Part shown: piece by piece, positions 1 to 9,793 of the stretch
Position numbering within the stretch: the first letter of the stretch is position 1
How the letters are laid out: the number at the start of each line of letters is the position of its first letter
Source: Effrenium voratum
Taxonomy: Eukaryota; Sar; Dinophyceae; Suessiales; Symbiodiniaceae
DNA: 64,000 nt
Direction of reading: 5' to 3'
Assembly: GCA_963377175.1 (NCBI GenBank)
Contig: CAUJNA010002868.1
Span: forward strand, 128,501-192,500
Translations under genes and position numbers: made by a program
Notes under the pieces: model-generated
What the model saw: the letters and a program-made list of their open reading frames with translations, nothing else
Told to the model about the DNA's origin: nothing
The model's database searches: none

Positions 1-94
1 TTCTTGCTCTTGATGTTTCTCGTTCCTTTCTATATGTATCCCTTGTTGTTTTTTTTTGTTTTTATTGTTATCCTTTTCACTTTGTCTCCATGTG

Positions 95-158
<64 letters not shown>

Positions 159-330
159 TCCTTTGTTCTTTCTTTATGTCCCTTTTTTCTTTCTTTTTTC
201 TTGCTTTCTCGTTCTTCCCTTTTGCTCACTTTATCTCTTCCTCTGTTTTTCTCCTTTCTCTCTCTCTCTCTCGCTCTCTCTCTCTCCCTCTCTCATTCTC
301 TGGATTGCTCTCTTGTTTATGTTTTAGGCA
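1..330. repeat. Pyrimidine-rich tract with (TTTC)n microsatellite
   Basis: The + strand is almost only C and T for 330 bases. A perfect TTTC run lies at about 95-160 and a CT-rich run (CTCTCTCT) at about 256-300. The open frames here are only poly Ser/Phe/Leu translations of the repeat and are not genes. Confidence 0.9.
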
Positions 331-1069
331 ACATGAACTACTCCGTTCAGGACTCTGTTGGTTGTGCTCGCCGTGCATGAAACTAGCAAGTGGGCAGCGC
401 CAAAAAAACCTTATGAAAGGAGTGAATTGAGGGCCTCTCCTAACGAAGCCTCTCGAAAGCTAAGGCGCCGCGAAAGCTTGCGGCAAAAGTGGTTGAAGAA
501 GAGCCCGCCGCCAACGCGTCGCGAAAGTGCATGTTCGCAGTTTCTGTCTTGCCCGCGAAAGCTCTGCGAAAGTGATCATGCCAAGACACATGTCCGCGAA
601 AGTGAAACGTGTGGCCGCGAAAGCATCGCGAAAGGATCCACGAAAGTGGTTTGTTGGTAGAGGATGTTCTGCACTCAAGTGAAACCAGGGTTGAAAGAAT
701 CGCCGGGAGCCATGCCTCTGGAACTTTTCTTGAACGCTGCTCCAAACCACCCCAGAGCCCCAGAGCCTATCTGAATCTGGGCAGAGACTCCATAGCTTCC
801 AGCTGTTGGGAAAGGCATACGAACACATGTGCAACATTATGATACCCTTGAATCCCCTTCAAAGAGAAAATGGTCGCAATAGGGATGCTCAACGTTGGTC
901 TCACAAGGCGTTGGCCATCCAACCCATGCATTGGCCGTAAATCGAAGCACGGCGTCGAGACATGCAGCGAAAGGAGGGTGCCTTCAGCTTTCTCAAAGCC
1001 CTCGGAGGTAGATGCAAGCAATGGTTTCCTCATGAGCAGACACGTCCATGACTCAGGTACCCAGGTTGA
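331..1069. other. Non-coding left flank with GCGAAAG word cluster
   Basis: No convincing gene is seen. Between about 454 and 640 the word GCGAAAG occurs seven times, mostly preceded by C or T and spaced irregularly, with near matches such as TCGAAAG and ACGAAAG. A related GCGGAAG cluster lies near the right end of the window. The stretch ends at the TTGA duplicated by the LTR element (1066-1069). Confidence 0.6.
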
Positions 1070-1220
1070 TGTGGATTCAGGTTCCAACCCTGTGCATGAG
1101 TGTACCTTGTACATGCTCCGCCGCTACAGACTTCAAGAGCACTATCAGCAGTGTGAAAAGTAGTCAACGGTTTGCTGCTTGCCTAGGTATTACCTTAGGT
1201 GGCCTAGGCTTGATAACACA
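1070..1220 (+). repeat. 5' LTR
   Basis: This is the 151-bp direct repeat matching 9368-9518. It starts TGTGGATTC, ends GATAACACA (inverted TGTG/CACA termini), and is preceded by TTGA. It is short for an LTR. Confidence 0.88.
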
Positions 1221-1240
1221 GGTTATCAGCCGTAAAGGCT
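1221..1240 (+). promoter_or_regulatory. Probable minus-strand primer-binding site
   Basis: The sequence directly after the 5' LTR begins GGTTATCAGCC. It resembles the TGGTATCAGAGC-type site used by many copia elements with initiator Met tRNA. The match is imperfect and the call rests mainly on position. Confidence 0.45.
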
Positions 1241-1255
1241 TGTACAAAGATCGCC

Positions 1256-3439
1256 ATGGCATCCGGAGATTTGCCCATTATATACAATATATCTGGAGAA
1301 GTTGGTGACGGTGGTGATGGTGCAGTTGCACCTACAGGTCCTGTTGACCCTCGCGATCCTCGAAACGTATTCGGGTTCGCGACAAACTACCAAGCCACCC
1401 AGAACATTATGCATGTGCATAACGACACGGGTGACGCTGTTAGGGAAGAGGCCAACACGTTACATCGCGTTGCTATGGATGCTACAAGGGCGGAATATAG
1501 CGCTCATTTGGCGGAAACTGTGCATCGCCTGGACGAGGAGAACAACCGTCGGACCCTTGAGCTGCACGAGCAGTTCGCAGAGGCTCGCGCTTTCTTCAAC
1601 GCCCAGGTTGGCCAGATGCGGGGAGCAATTTCTGCCGAAGTGAACGAAGCTGTGTCGCAAAGAACGGCACAGTATAGCGCTTTCGCACAAAGCTTACATG
1701 CTGAGACTGTTGTGATGGAGAACTCGGAGAAGGCGGTCGGTGAGCAGAGAGACAGTATTTTGGCGGAGAATCACGCCATGCAGGACACGATCAACGGGCT
1801 GAACGACACCGTTGAGCGTCTGAGGAACGATCTCGAAAAGGCGCAGCGTGAAATGGTGCGCGGAGATCCTCAGCCTGCGTCAAGTGTACAGAACGTCAGT
1901 TCGGAGTCGTTTTTGGATAAGAGGGGCAGTATCTTTGATGATCCGCGTCTTTTTCCAACGCAGAATGCACAAACTTCTGGGACTATGCCACAGATTATTC
2001 CACAGCAGAGTTGGACTGATCCTATTTCTGGTGCAATGCAGTTTGATATCAAAGATCATGCGAGACGGTCTTCGGAGCAAGAGAACAGCCGAAGTCAGCA
2101 AAATCAGTCGACAAATCAGCCGAACATTGATCGGTTGACTGGTCCCGAGACCACCGAGGCGGAGTTCCGTGCGGCCCTCCTCGGCTTCGTCCGGAATCAG
2201 CATGATCGGCCAAAAGCAAAGGAAGCTGATTCGTTGAGGCTGAGTGAGTTTCCCACTCCTGAGACCTATAGAGCCTGGAAAACGGCTACTCGCGAAGAAA
2301 TTCGGGCTGCTTCAGATCGGCCTGATGCTGCATTCACCTGGGTTAACAAGGTGTACGTCAACCGGGAGGATAAGAAGAATCTCATGTTAGAGCTAGGAGA
2401 TCCAGAGCAGTTTGAAACGTTGGATACAAAGCTTCTTGCGGCCTTGTCGCGGATTGCTAGGGGCGACCTTAGTCGGCAGATCCTCACCTACAAGGAGCAA
2501 CAAGCTGCTTTGGATAAAGTTGTCCGTGGGCGTCAAGTTCTTCTCATGTTCGAGCAGTATTTCAGAACAAATGAGGAGGCCGGAGCGTTGTATTCCACTG
2601 AAGATTTGTTAAAGGTGGTGCTTCATGGCAATGATTTGATGACCTTTATTCAGAATTGGGATTCCGTCATTGCTGGCATGAAGATCGTTCCGGAGCAGCA
2701 CGTCTTGAAGGACATTTTCTTGCGACAGATTCGTGGATGTCACAAGATCAAGTATGACCTCGATACATACGAGCGTGCAAAAGATGGGTCGTATGACAAG
2801 AGCTACGAGTTTCTTGTTCAAGCCGTTCGTGATGTTTTGACTCGGGAGCGATTGCAGTCAAATCGTGATCGTGTTGCTCGAGCTCACAATCAGAAGGTCG
2901 GTGCTCCAGCTCCCAATGCAAATCCTGGGCGTGCAAGAGATCCGTCAGCGGTCAGGTATTGCTATGATTTTCAGAAAGGCAAGTGCACTCGGGATAATTG
3001 CATTTACAAGCGTGAGAAAGACCCAAGACCCCCGAGCCAAAATCCGAAAGGAAAAGGTCGGGGGCGCTCTGACAGCCAAGCGAGAGACAGGGATCGGTCG
3101 GCATCGAGAAAGAGAGCGGAGCTGAAGAAGATTCCCTGCAGGTTTTTCAAAGGCGGTCAGGGGAAATGCACTCGTGGAGACAACTGTGCGTTTTCGCATG
3201 AGACTCGGTCTGCTGCACCAGCGACAGATAAGCCGAGCCCAAAGAAAGGAGCCAGCAGAGGTAGGTCTCCCACCCCAAAGGGAAAAGGGAGGAAGCGATC
3301 CCAGAGCAAAAAGGGCGAGTCCTCAGCCGCTGTGTGTCTGAGGGTGAAAGAGACCAATGCATGCCTCGCAGCATGCCGCCCAAAGCAAGATTTCTGGGAA
3401 GTTGACTCGGTGAACGAGATGATATTCGACACCATGTGA
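1256..3439 (+). CDS. gag: Gag-like polyprotein of the LTR element, CCCH zinc fingers
   Basis: An intact 727-residue frame starts 35 bases after the 5' LTR. Residues of about 60-215 are charged and heptad-like, probably a coiled coil. The middle (about 300-560) is a helical, charged capsid-like region. The C-terminal third is basic and carries two cysteine clusters. The first, from Cys569, lacks the final His (an Arg is there). The second, from Cys628, is a full C-x9-C-x5-C-x3-H finger. Fingers of this type bind RNA, so the inferred role is packaging element RNA, although most retroelement Gags use CCHC knuckles. A Ser/Arg/Lys-rich tail follows. The stop codon overlaps an ATG opening the pol frame (TGATG at 3437-3441). 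Confidence 0.85.
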   Translation: MASGDLPIIYNISGEVGDGGDGAVAPTGPVDPRDPRNVFGFATNYQATQNIMHVHNDTGDAVREEANTLHRVAMDATRAEYSAHLAETVHRLDEENNRRTLELHEQFAEARAFFNAQVGQMRGAISAEVNEAVSQRTAQYSAFAQSLHAETVVMENSEKAVGEQRDSILAENHAMQDTINGLNDTVERLRNDLEKAQREMVRGDPQPASSVQNVSSESFLDKRGSIFDDPRLFPTQNAQTSGTMPQIIPQQSWTDPISGAMQFDIKDHARRSSEQENSRSQQNQSTNQPNIDRLTGPETTEAEFRAALLGFVRNQHDRPKAKEADSLRLSEFPTPETYRAWKTATREEIRAASDRPDAAFTWVNKVYVNREDKKNLMLELGDPEQFETLDTKLLAALSRIARGDLSRQILTYKEQQAALDKVVRGRQVLLMFEQYFRTNEEAGALYSTEDLLKVVLHGNDLMTFIQNWDSVIAGMKIVPEQHVLKDIFLRQIRGCHKIKYDLDTYERAKDGSYDKSYEFLVQAVRDVLTRERLQSNRDRVARAHNQKVGAPAPNANPGRARDPSAVRYCYDFQKGKCTRDNCIYKREKDPRPPSQNPKGKGRGRSDSQARDRDRSASRKRAELKKIPCRFFKGGQGKCTRGDNCAFSHETRSAAPATDKPSPKKGASRGRSPTPKGKGRKRSQSKKGESSAAVCLRVKETNACLAACRPKQDFWEVDSVNEMIFDTM

Positions 3440-4797
3440 TGCCTCGAAAAGCGCTTTATGATCCGAAGAGTGCAAAAGACCTTCCGATTTCGCTGGAACG
3501 TTTATTGGATCAGCGCATCACCAAAGCCAACATCAATGGCAAAGAGCAAGTGTTTGGTGATTTCTGGGCGGATCCTGATGAAGGTTTGGAGCAATACTGG
3601 ACTGGGCAAACAATTTTCATTTGCAGTACAGATGTTTCCAATACCCGCAGATGCGTCAAATTCGCAGACAATGTCGAGATCGTCGAGATCGAGGCCAATG
3701 GGCTATGCCTATCATGTGCTCCAAAGCCGAATGACCCTGAGGTTGTGTGGTATGATGGTTGTGCGCCTGGCTCAAATCCCAAGGATCTGAGCGATGCTAA
3801 AGACAAAGCTTTGATTCTGGAAGGGGTTGTTGACTTGATGCATGCAAACTACAACGCGCCTTGTGGGTTCTATTGCGAATACTATGATGACAATGACCCA
3901 ATTTATTGCGGTTTGTATTGTCCTGGCTGTTGGATTGATGATGATGAAAAGAACCTTGACGATGTGCCGGAGTATATTGCTACGCCAGCACCAGCAGGGC
4001 TTCGTCAGTGGATTGTCGACACAGGTAGTGAACAAGATCTGGTCGACTCTGAGCGTGCAGTTACACTTCAAAAGAAGATAAATCCTGCATTGACTCCAAT
4101 CAATCTTTCAACAGCAAATGGATCAATTTGTGCAGACAAGATTGCGGACTTCTCCATTGATCAGTTGAACGAGGTCGTCACTCCGTATGTTTTGCCGAGC
4201 ACACCAGCTGTACTTTCTGTTGGTCAAAGATGTTTGGAAAAGGGGTACGATTTCGTATGGAGAAAGAACAGTGCTCCGTACTTTGTTCGACCTGACGGGA
4301 AAGCGGTAATATTGAAGCTCGATGGGCGAGTTCCTTATGTTGACGATCAGTGCGAGGTCATAGCTTCTGAATCAGCTATGCCTGTTGCTCTTGCTGCATC
4401 CGATCAGAAGATCGGGGGCGTTGAAGTGCCTTCATCTTCAAGCGGAGGGCAACCTCCGCCGGATGCTGCATCGTTTCCATTGCGCCCTGATGAAGCTGAA
4501 CCGCTGGAACCGGAGTTTGATCCGGAATTGGAGGACAACCCTGAGGTTGAAAAAGCTCCAAAACCGATGTCAAAGCGTTCAAAAGAAATGATGATGCGTG
4601 AGGCCAAAAGTGAAGAGCATCTTTTCACTCACAGGCCCAAGAACCCCTTTTGCGAAACGTGTGTGCGATCAAAGATGCAAGCACCTCAGGCTCGTCGCAG
4701 ACATGGATCTTCTTCGGTGGATGCGAAAGCATTTGGAGATCATGTGACTGCTGACCACGTCATTTCAAATGATGAGACGTACGGGTTCAAGGGCGAG
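3439..4797 (+). pseudogene. pol: Truncated pol: aspartic protease and integrase N-terminus
   Basis: The frame opens at the ATG overlapping the gag stop and runs to a TGA at 5106, but recognisable pol sequence ends near 4797. A retroviral-type aspartic protease signature, WIVDTGS, has its catalytic Asp at about residue 194. A His/Cys region with CETC near residue 405, followed by a THR/RPKNPF context, looks like the zinc-binding start of integrase. The next segment (FGDHVTADH) probably contains the first catalytic Asp. Beyond about 4797 the frame enters antisense LINE sequence and is meaningless. The rest of integrase, reverse transcriptase and RNase H are missing, so this copy cannot supply its own replication enzymes. 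Confidence 0.75.
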
Positions 4798-7700
4798 TGG
4801 AATGCTTCGAAGCACGGAGAGCAGAGAGGCGTTGTAGCGCGCGACGAAGCTTCTGCAAAAGCTCCTCAGCTGCCAACGAATGCTTGTCAGAGAAGACACC
4901 GGGCTTGCCCAGGAGAGTTTCCGAGGCGTCGGGCAGGGTGGCGTCGAAGCACAGACGTTACATGCCCGCCCTTCCAGATGTCAAAGGAGGTAACGCGAAC
5001 ACCATCCTCAGTGAGGCCGGACTCAGGGGGGAGAAGAGACCAAGAAGCATCCCAGTCAGTAGCAAAGGCGGAGAATTTGTCCCAAGCAAAGCCAATACCA
5101 GTGTGAATGCTGCCAAGACCAAGCTCGGCGACGATGTCAGGTATATCCGCGACGCCGCGGCCATAGTGCTCAGCATCATCTGAGTACCCGGCCGTGGCCA
5201 CGCGACGACCGCGGGATGTGACATAAGCAGCAGAGCTACTCTCCCTGAGGCGAAGGATGGGATCCTGAGCGGGACGGGACAACTCGGGGCTGGACACCGC
5301 GCCTTGCATGATTCCTCGCTGCACCTGAACATCAGGAGTCAGACCGAAGCGGGTTTCAAGCTGAAGCACGTGCCCTTGGAACGCCGAGGCGTAGAAGCGG
5401 CGAACGCTGTCCGGAACACCGCGAGCTTGGAGGACGGCGTCAAGTTGCGGGATCAGTAGGGTGTTAAAAAATTTCTCATAATCAGAAGGGATACGGCACA
5501 GGGGGCGTGCGTGGCGAGCTGCGTCTTCGCAAACAAGCGTGTCCACGTGGAGGACCTCGGCCGCCGCGTTTACCCTGGGTGCGTACGCTTGGTTGGTAGA
5601 GGAATACAGCTGCATCGCCTCTATCCTGCGACGCTCAACCAGACGCTTGGTGACCGGCCCCTCAAGCGCCTTGAAGCCCTCCTCCAGCATGGACAGGGCT
5701 CGAAACCCGCCAGACGGTTTGGGCATGTGGACCTGGATGGCACGCCGAAGAGACGGCGCGACGCAAGCGGCAAGGCGTTGCGCATCAAGCAGGCGCCAGA
5801 ATAGCATCTGGGCGCGGGGCGGGAAAAGAGAGAGGAAGAGGAGCTTGAAGCCGGAAGGACCTGGGCGAGAGCGACGCATGCGCCGAATAAGTGTGGAGCG
5901 CTCCGCCTCAGTGAGAGGGAGAACCAACTCAAAGTCGGGCGGCTCTAGCCGTCGGAGCAGCAAATCCCCCTGCGGCTGGAGGAGCCACCAATCAGGCGGG
6001 CAAGCGGCCGGGGGCCGCCCAGACACGCGGATAACAATCCAAGCTTGCGTTGACACTGGAGCGGGCCGCCGGCCGAAACCCCCGAGGTTCCCCAGCTAAT
6101 GACCCAGCCGCCCACCGAAAGACGAAACTCATCCCAGACGCAAAGCTGCTCTCGCGACCAGCGCGCCTGAACCCAAGGGCGGGTGCAGGTAGGCTGCGCC
6201 AAGGCGACCACTCAAAGTAGGCAAGTCCAATGTAGAGATGCACTGGAAGGCTGGGCACCCACGCATGACACCGGCGCCATCCATCCACGAGTCAACGTAA
6301 GGACTAGACCATGGGGAGGACGGCTCATGAAACAGGCGTGTCCACTCCTGGACGGCTCCAACTAACACTTCCGCTTTGTCCCGGGGCCTTGCCACCGCGC
6401 CATCGGGAAGCGTGACGGTCGAGGGAACATAGCCAAGGTGAGGTGGACGAGCAGGTGCATGAGCCGAGACCAACGCCTGATGTCCCCAGAGCGCAAGGTG
6501 CACAACCGAGCGCTTAGGCTATCTTGCCGGTAGAGGCGCCGGCACTGGTCACGGCGCCCCGCCGCTTCGCAGAGCCAAGCCTGGATCTGCCGAAGGCACA
6601 CGACGCCGGAGGGAGAAGGCGACGGCCAACACAACTGTGAGGTAGCAGGAGGTGAAGAGGAAGGCGTCCCTTCAGGCGGGGGAGCGGGAAGCCAAGCCTG
6701 GAGATCCCGCCAGCCCACGTTCGCCAGCCAAGCTGGAGGGTTGGACGAGAACTCGTCCCAAGCCACAGGCGGTAGGGTAGGCGGGGAGCGGGTGCGGCCC
6801 TCGACTTTACAAGCCTTGGTCCAGTATGGTTGCACTTCTTCAAGCGCAAGTTGCGGATCGGCAGGAGGGGCATCCAGGAACAAACGGCGGAGAAGCCGTA
6901 ACTGGTGAACGCACTCTTCCCAAGCCCGGGCGGCCGATACACGGGCACGAGATACTGGCGGAGGTATAGCGGGGAGGCATTGGACAAGGACAGATTGGAG
7001 CGAGTCGAAGGCCCGCCCAATGCGAGAGGACAGCACCTCAGAGCGCAGATCCGCAGATGCACCCTGACCGGTACCATCCAATCCCTCACACGAGGAGAAG
7101 AACAGATGAGAGGGTTGGGACAGGCTAAACAGGAGGAAGCTATCCTCTTCAAGGTGTTGGAGTAATGGAGCATGCGCGGCAAGGGAACTCGCCACGGTGT
7201 GTCGTAACAACTCCAGTTGGGGCACAGGGCCGGACTCAATGGTCTCTGCCAAAAAACGCCAAGAAGAAGGGCCGGCAGGGGAATCATCTTCCACCAATGG
7301 GAGCGCGGCAAGAAAGTCAGCAAGCACGGGCTCATGATCAACACGGCGACGCCAGCCAACAAGAACCGCAGAGTTGAGCAGCAGGAGAGGTTCAGCCCCA
7401 CGTGGGCTGAAGGACCAAATGCCATCCAGGCGGCTTGCAGAGCCAGAGTGGGCAAAAAAGGTGTAGGCCCGGAGGCCTGCGTGGCGGAGACGAAAAGTGT
7501 CTACGCAGTCGAAGGAAGGCATGTGAGCAGCGAGGGACGACGGACGGAGAACGTGCGACCCATGCCAAACATCAAGATCCAGCGAGGCGACGGAGTTGAA
7601 GTCACCCATGCAAATGCACGGGATACTAAGCTCGTCCGCCAGGCGGAGTTGCTCCCGAACAAACTGGACCAGTGAAGCCTCTTCGGCCAGCTTAGACGGA

Positions 7701-8039
7701 TCACTATCGAACCCGGGAAGACTGGCTCCAGTCACCGCGTACACGCCCACGATACGAGCAGGACAGCCGCCTGAAAGATGTATAGTGCCGGCCATGCCAC
7801 GGCCACCCGGAGCACGCGCAACATCACACCAGCCAAGGATGGCACCGCGCCGAACTGCCAGAACAACACCAGAGCGAGCGGCAGGCGGCGCTGTCTTTTT
7901 TTTGCCTTTTTTTCAAGGCGGCACTGTTTGGCCGCTGCATCATGCCCCAGCCGTGGCGTGAGCATGACGCAAGATAAGTGAGACATGGGTGGTCGAATAA
8001 GACGAGCCACCAGCCGATCGGAAAAGCCCCGCGAGGCAA
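4797..8039 (-). pseudogene. LINE fragment: AP-type endonuclease and reverse transcriptase, antisense in the LTR element
   Basis: Minus-strand frames encode a non-LTR retrotransposon polyprotein. The endonuclease/exonuclease/phosphatase domain lies mainly at 6362-7795 and shows MGDFN, SRLDGIW and DHEPVLADF, the family's metal and catalytic motifs. The reverse transcriptase lies at 4887-6056: motif A is SDYEKFF, motif B is RGIMQG followed by SSPE, and motif C is GYSDD, with Ser where LINEs usually have Ala. The two frames are separated by shifts around 6060-6500, and the N-terminal part (7796-8039) is also shifted, so the ORF is decayed. The sequence stops soon after the RT where pol begins, with no C-terminal zinc domain or 3' end, which is unusual for a normal 5'-truncated LINE insertion. 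Confidence 0.8.
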
Positions 8040-8349
8040 GAAAAGCCGTCAACAAGGAGGAACCCAAAAACCGCAACAGGGGGAACAAAACCACCCCAAA
8101 AAGGCGGGTCGGAAGAGGCGCCACTCCGGCGGAAAATGTCCGATTGTGAACAGACCTCCAGTCAAAGCGGAAAGGATCATCACACATCCTTCCAGAAAAG
8201 TGGGTGAAAAGATTCGACTCGATCGCTATGCAGCAAGGATCCATTATAAAAGTACAGCTCAACCTGAGCTGCGATGGCATCCGAATATTTCACACCACGG
8301 TGCACGAGCAAGATGAGATGCTGCACAAAACTGATGGCCTATCTGGCCT
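8040..8349. other. Junction between two antisense LINE fragments
   Basis: Frames here are short and inconsistent. On the minus strand it should contain the 3' untranslated end of the C-terminal fragment and the degraded 5' end of the endonuclease-RT fragment. No clean poly-A or target duplication was found. Confidence 0.35.
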
Positions 8350-9206
8350 TCAGCAAAGCACGTCGCAACCTGTCACGCATACCCCTGCGGCTTTGCGGAT
8401 TCTTGTTAAGTCGCGGTCACAATGCAAGTCATAGGGCCCGGGTGGCATGTCAATGACAAAATTGAGATTGGTCGGATATCCCTGCTTCTTCAAGCATGCG
8501 TGGGCCAATTCAACTGTCCGCTGTCCATGTCGCAGGCCTGGTCGGGCGGCGAATCCTTGGCGAGCACGGTAGAACCCCAGAACCCGAAGAGATGTGGGCG
8601 ACACCGAGGATGGTGTCAGATCTACAGGCGTCAAATTATACGTAGTGACGTTCTGCAGGTGCGCCACAGTCATTCTCAAGTGAGAAATCTGCTCTTCCAA
8701 GGCTCGAAATAGCAGGGGACGCGCGACCGCCTCGTTGGAGTCAAATGGGACATACTGCTGGATCTGCGTCTTACGACCTTGAACCGTCTCAATCCGGACC
8801 GGAAATCGTTAAGGAGCTCCAACCAACTGACACCCCAATCATGTGGGGCCGAGGGGCCATCCGGCCATTGTATGGTATGGAGCCACTGCCACACAAGATC
8901 TGCAATGCGTCCACCGACGTTACAACAGACAGCTTGCTGCTGAGTAAGTTCAGTGAAGTCAAGGAGATTTGCGGCCAGGCGGAGGACGATGCGAAGAAGC
9001 TCGCACGGCGCAGCCAAAGGCAAAGCGCCGAGGACCGCGCCCGCGGACCTGTGCAAGCTGCTCAGCCCGCCTCCAGCTCCGCTGCCAGAAGCCGAAGCTG
9101 GAGAGATTGGGGCAGTCAGGACTGGAGCAGTCAGGACTGGAGCAGCTGGCAGTGGTCGACCTGGAGTTCGCGCGGCTGGTCTACTAGCGGAAGGTGGTGA
9201 ATGCAA
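8350..9206 (-). pseudogene. LINE fragment: post-RT C-terminal domain, antisense
   Basis: Two minus-strand frames (8676-9206 and 8350-8700) join at a frameshift near 8700. Their order of motifs matches the C-terminal part of the two LINEs in the LHC array: a tryptophan segment with QWPDG, then VSWLELLNDF, then TSLRVLGF followed by ARPGL. The array LINEs have KWPGA, ITWLELALDY and TSLTGLGF or TSLTALGF followed by LRP. This piece therefore belongs to the tail of a related but diverged LINE. Since it lies upstream of the endonuclease end of the neighbouring fragment in minus orientation, it must be a separate insertion or a rearrangement. A plus-strand frame at 8745-9200 is its antisense shadow. 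Confidence 0.6.
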
Positions 9207-9354
9207 TCCTCATCACAACGGAGCCCTTCTGAGAGAGAGTAGCAATTTGCATGCACGACGGATGTGTAATGTCCATTTTCAACGTGCAATGGATGTGCGT
9301 ATGGAATCAAAGCAGGTTGCAAAACCTGCCGACATTTTCGTTGTTGCTCAATCT

Positions 9355-9367
9355 CAAATGAGGGGGG
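9355..9367 (+). promoter_or_regulatory. Polypurine tract
   Basis: AAATGAGGGGGG immediately precedes the TGTG start of the 3' LTR. This is the position and composition expected of the plus-strand priming tract. Confidence 0.6.
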
Positions 9368-9518
9368 TGTGGATTCAGGTTCCAACCCTGTGCATGAGTG
9401 TACCTTGTACATGCTCCGCCGCTACAGACTTCAAGAGCACTATCAGCAGTGTGAAAAGTAGTCAACGGTTTGCTGCTTGCCTAGGTATTACCTTAGGTGG
9501 CCTAGGCTTGATAACACA
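9368..9518 (+). repeat. 3' LTR
   Basis: It reads as identical over 151 bases to 1070-1220, ends ACACA, and is followed by TTGA, the copy of the target duplication. Confidence 0.88.
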
Positions 9519-9689
9519 TTGAGGCAAGAAGTGGAGGCTGTATTGCAAGATGTTTGGTTTCTCGAAGAGCGACAAAGTGTCGGCATCTGCATGTTGCAAG
9601 TAATCAGTTATAATTGGCCAAACATACACCAGATGATACTTCGATCAAGGCGAATCACATAGAATCATGTGGTGCACCTTTGTTTTTGC

Positions 9690-9793
9690 CAATGCGCATG
9701 TTGGCGGCTCCCCATGCATTCGCTCGCTGCTGTTTGCTCCGGAGCTGTAGGCAGTTGTTGAACCTCTCTTTGGATTACTTGACTACTTGACTC
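9690..9793 (+). promoter_or_regulatory. LHC 5' leader with probable spliced-leader acceptor
   Basis: Before nearly every LHC ATG is the same block: a T-run (TTTTTGCC), a pyrimidine-rich stretch (CTCGCTGCTGTTTGCTCC), then GTAGGCAG about 45 bases before the ATG. By position this fits a branch/polypyrimidine/AG acceptor for dinoflagellate spliced-leader trans-splicing, and the T-run could serve as a TTTT-type core promoter. Both roles are inferred. In the leaders before the copies at 25981, 32004 and 36608 a deletion gives CTCCGTAGGCAG. Confidence 0.45.

Larger units (their letters stand above)
1070..9518 (+). mobile_element. Copia-like LTR retrotransposon, composite and non-autonomous
   Basis: Two 151-bp direct repeats (1070-1220 and 9368-9518) begin TGTG and end CACA and read as identical. 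The 4-bp sequence TTGA flanks both sides (1066-1069, 9519-9522) as a target duplication. Inside are a primer-binding-like site, gag, a truncated pol in the order protease then integrase start, and a G-rich purine tract before the 3' LTR. The expected remainder of integrase and the element's own reverse transcriptase and RNase H are absent. About 4.4 kb of antisense LINE sequence sits in their place. Identical LTRs suggest recent insertion, so either the composite moved with proteins supplied in trans or the LINE pieces arrived later. Assignment to copia rests on the protease-integrase order. Confidence 0.85.

Noticed and set aside
4797..5106. Continuation of the pol frame to 5106
   Set aside because: From about 4797 the sequence is the antisense of LINE coding DNA and loses integrase character.
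8745..9200. Plus-strand frame with Ser/Trp-rich end before the 3' LTR
   Set aside because: The minus strand of the same segment matches the conserved LINE C-terminal motifs, so the plus frame is its shadow.
9725..9793. Relict spliced-leader sequence (CCATTTTGGCTCAAG) before the LHC ATG
   Set aside because: No match is seen in any leader. The CTCCGTAGGCAG variant is a small deletion that only resembles the leader start.
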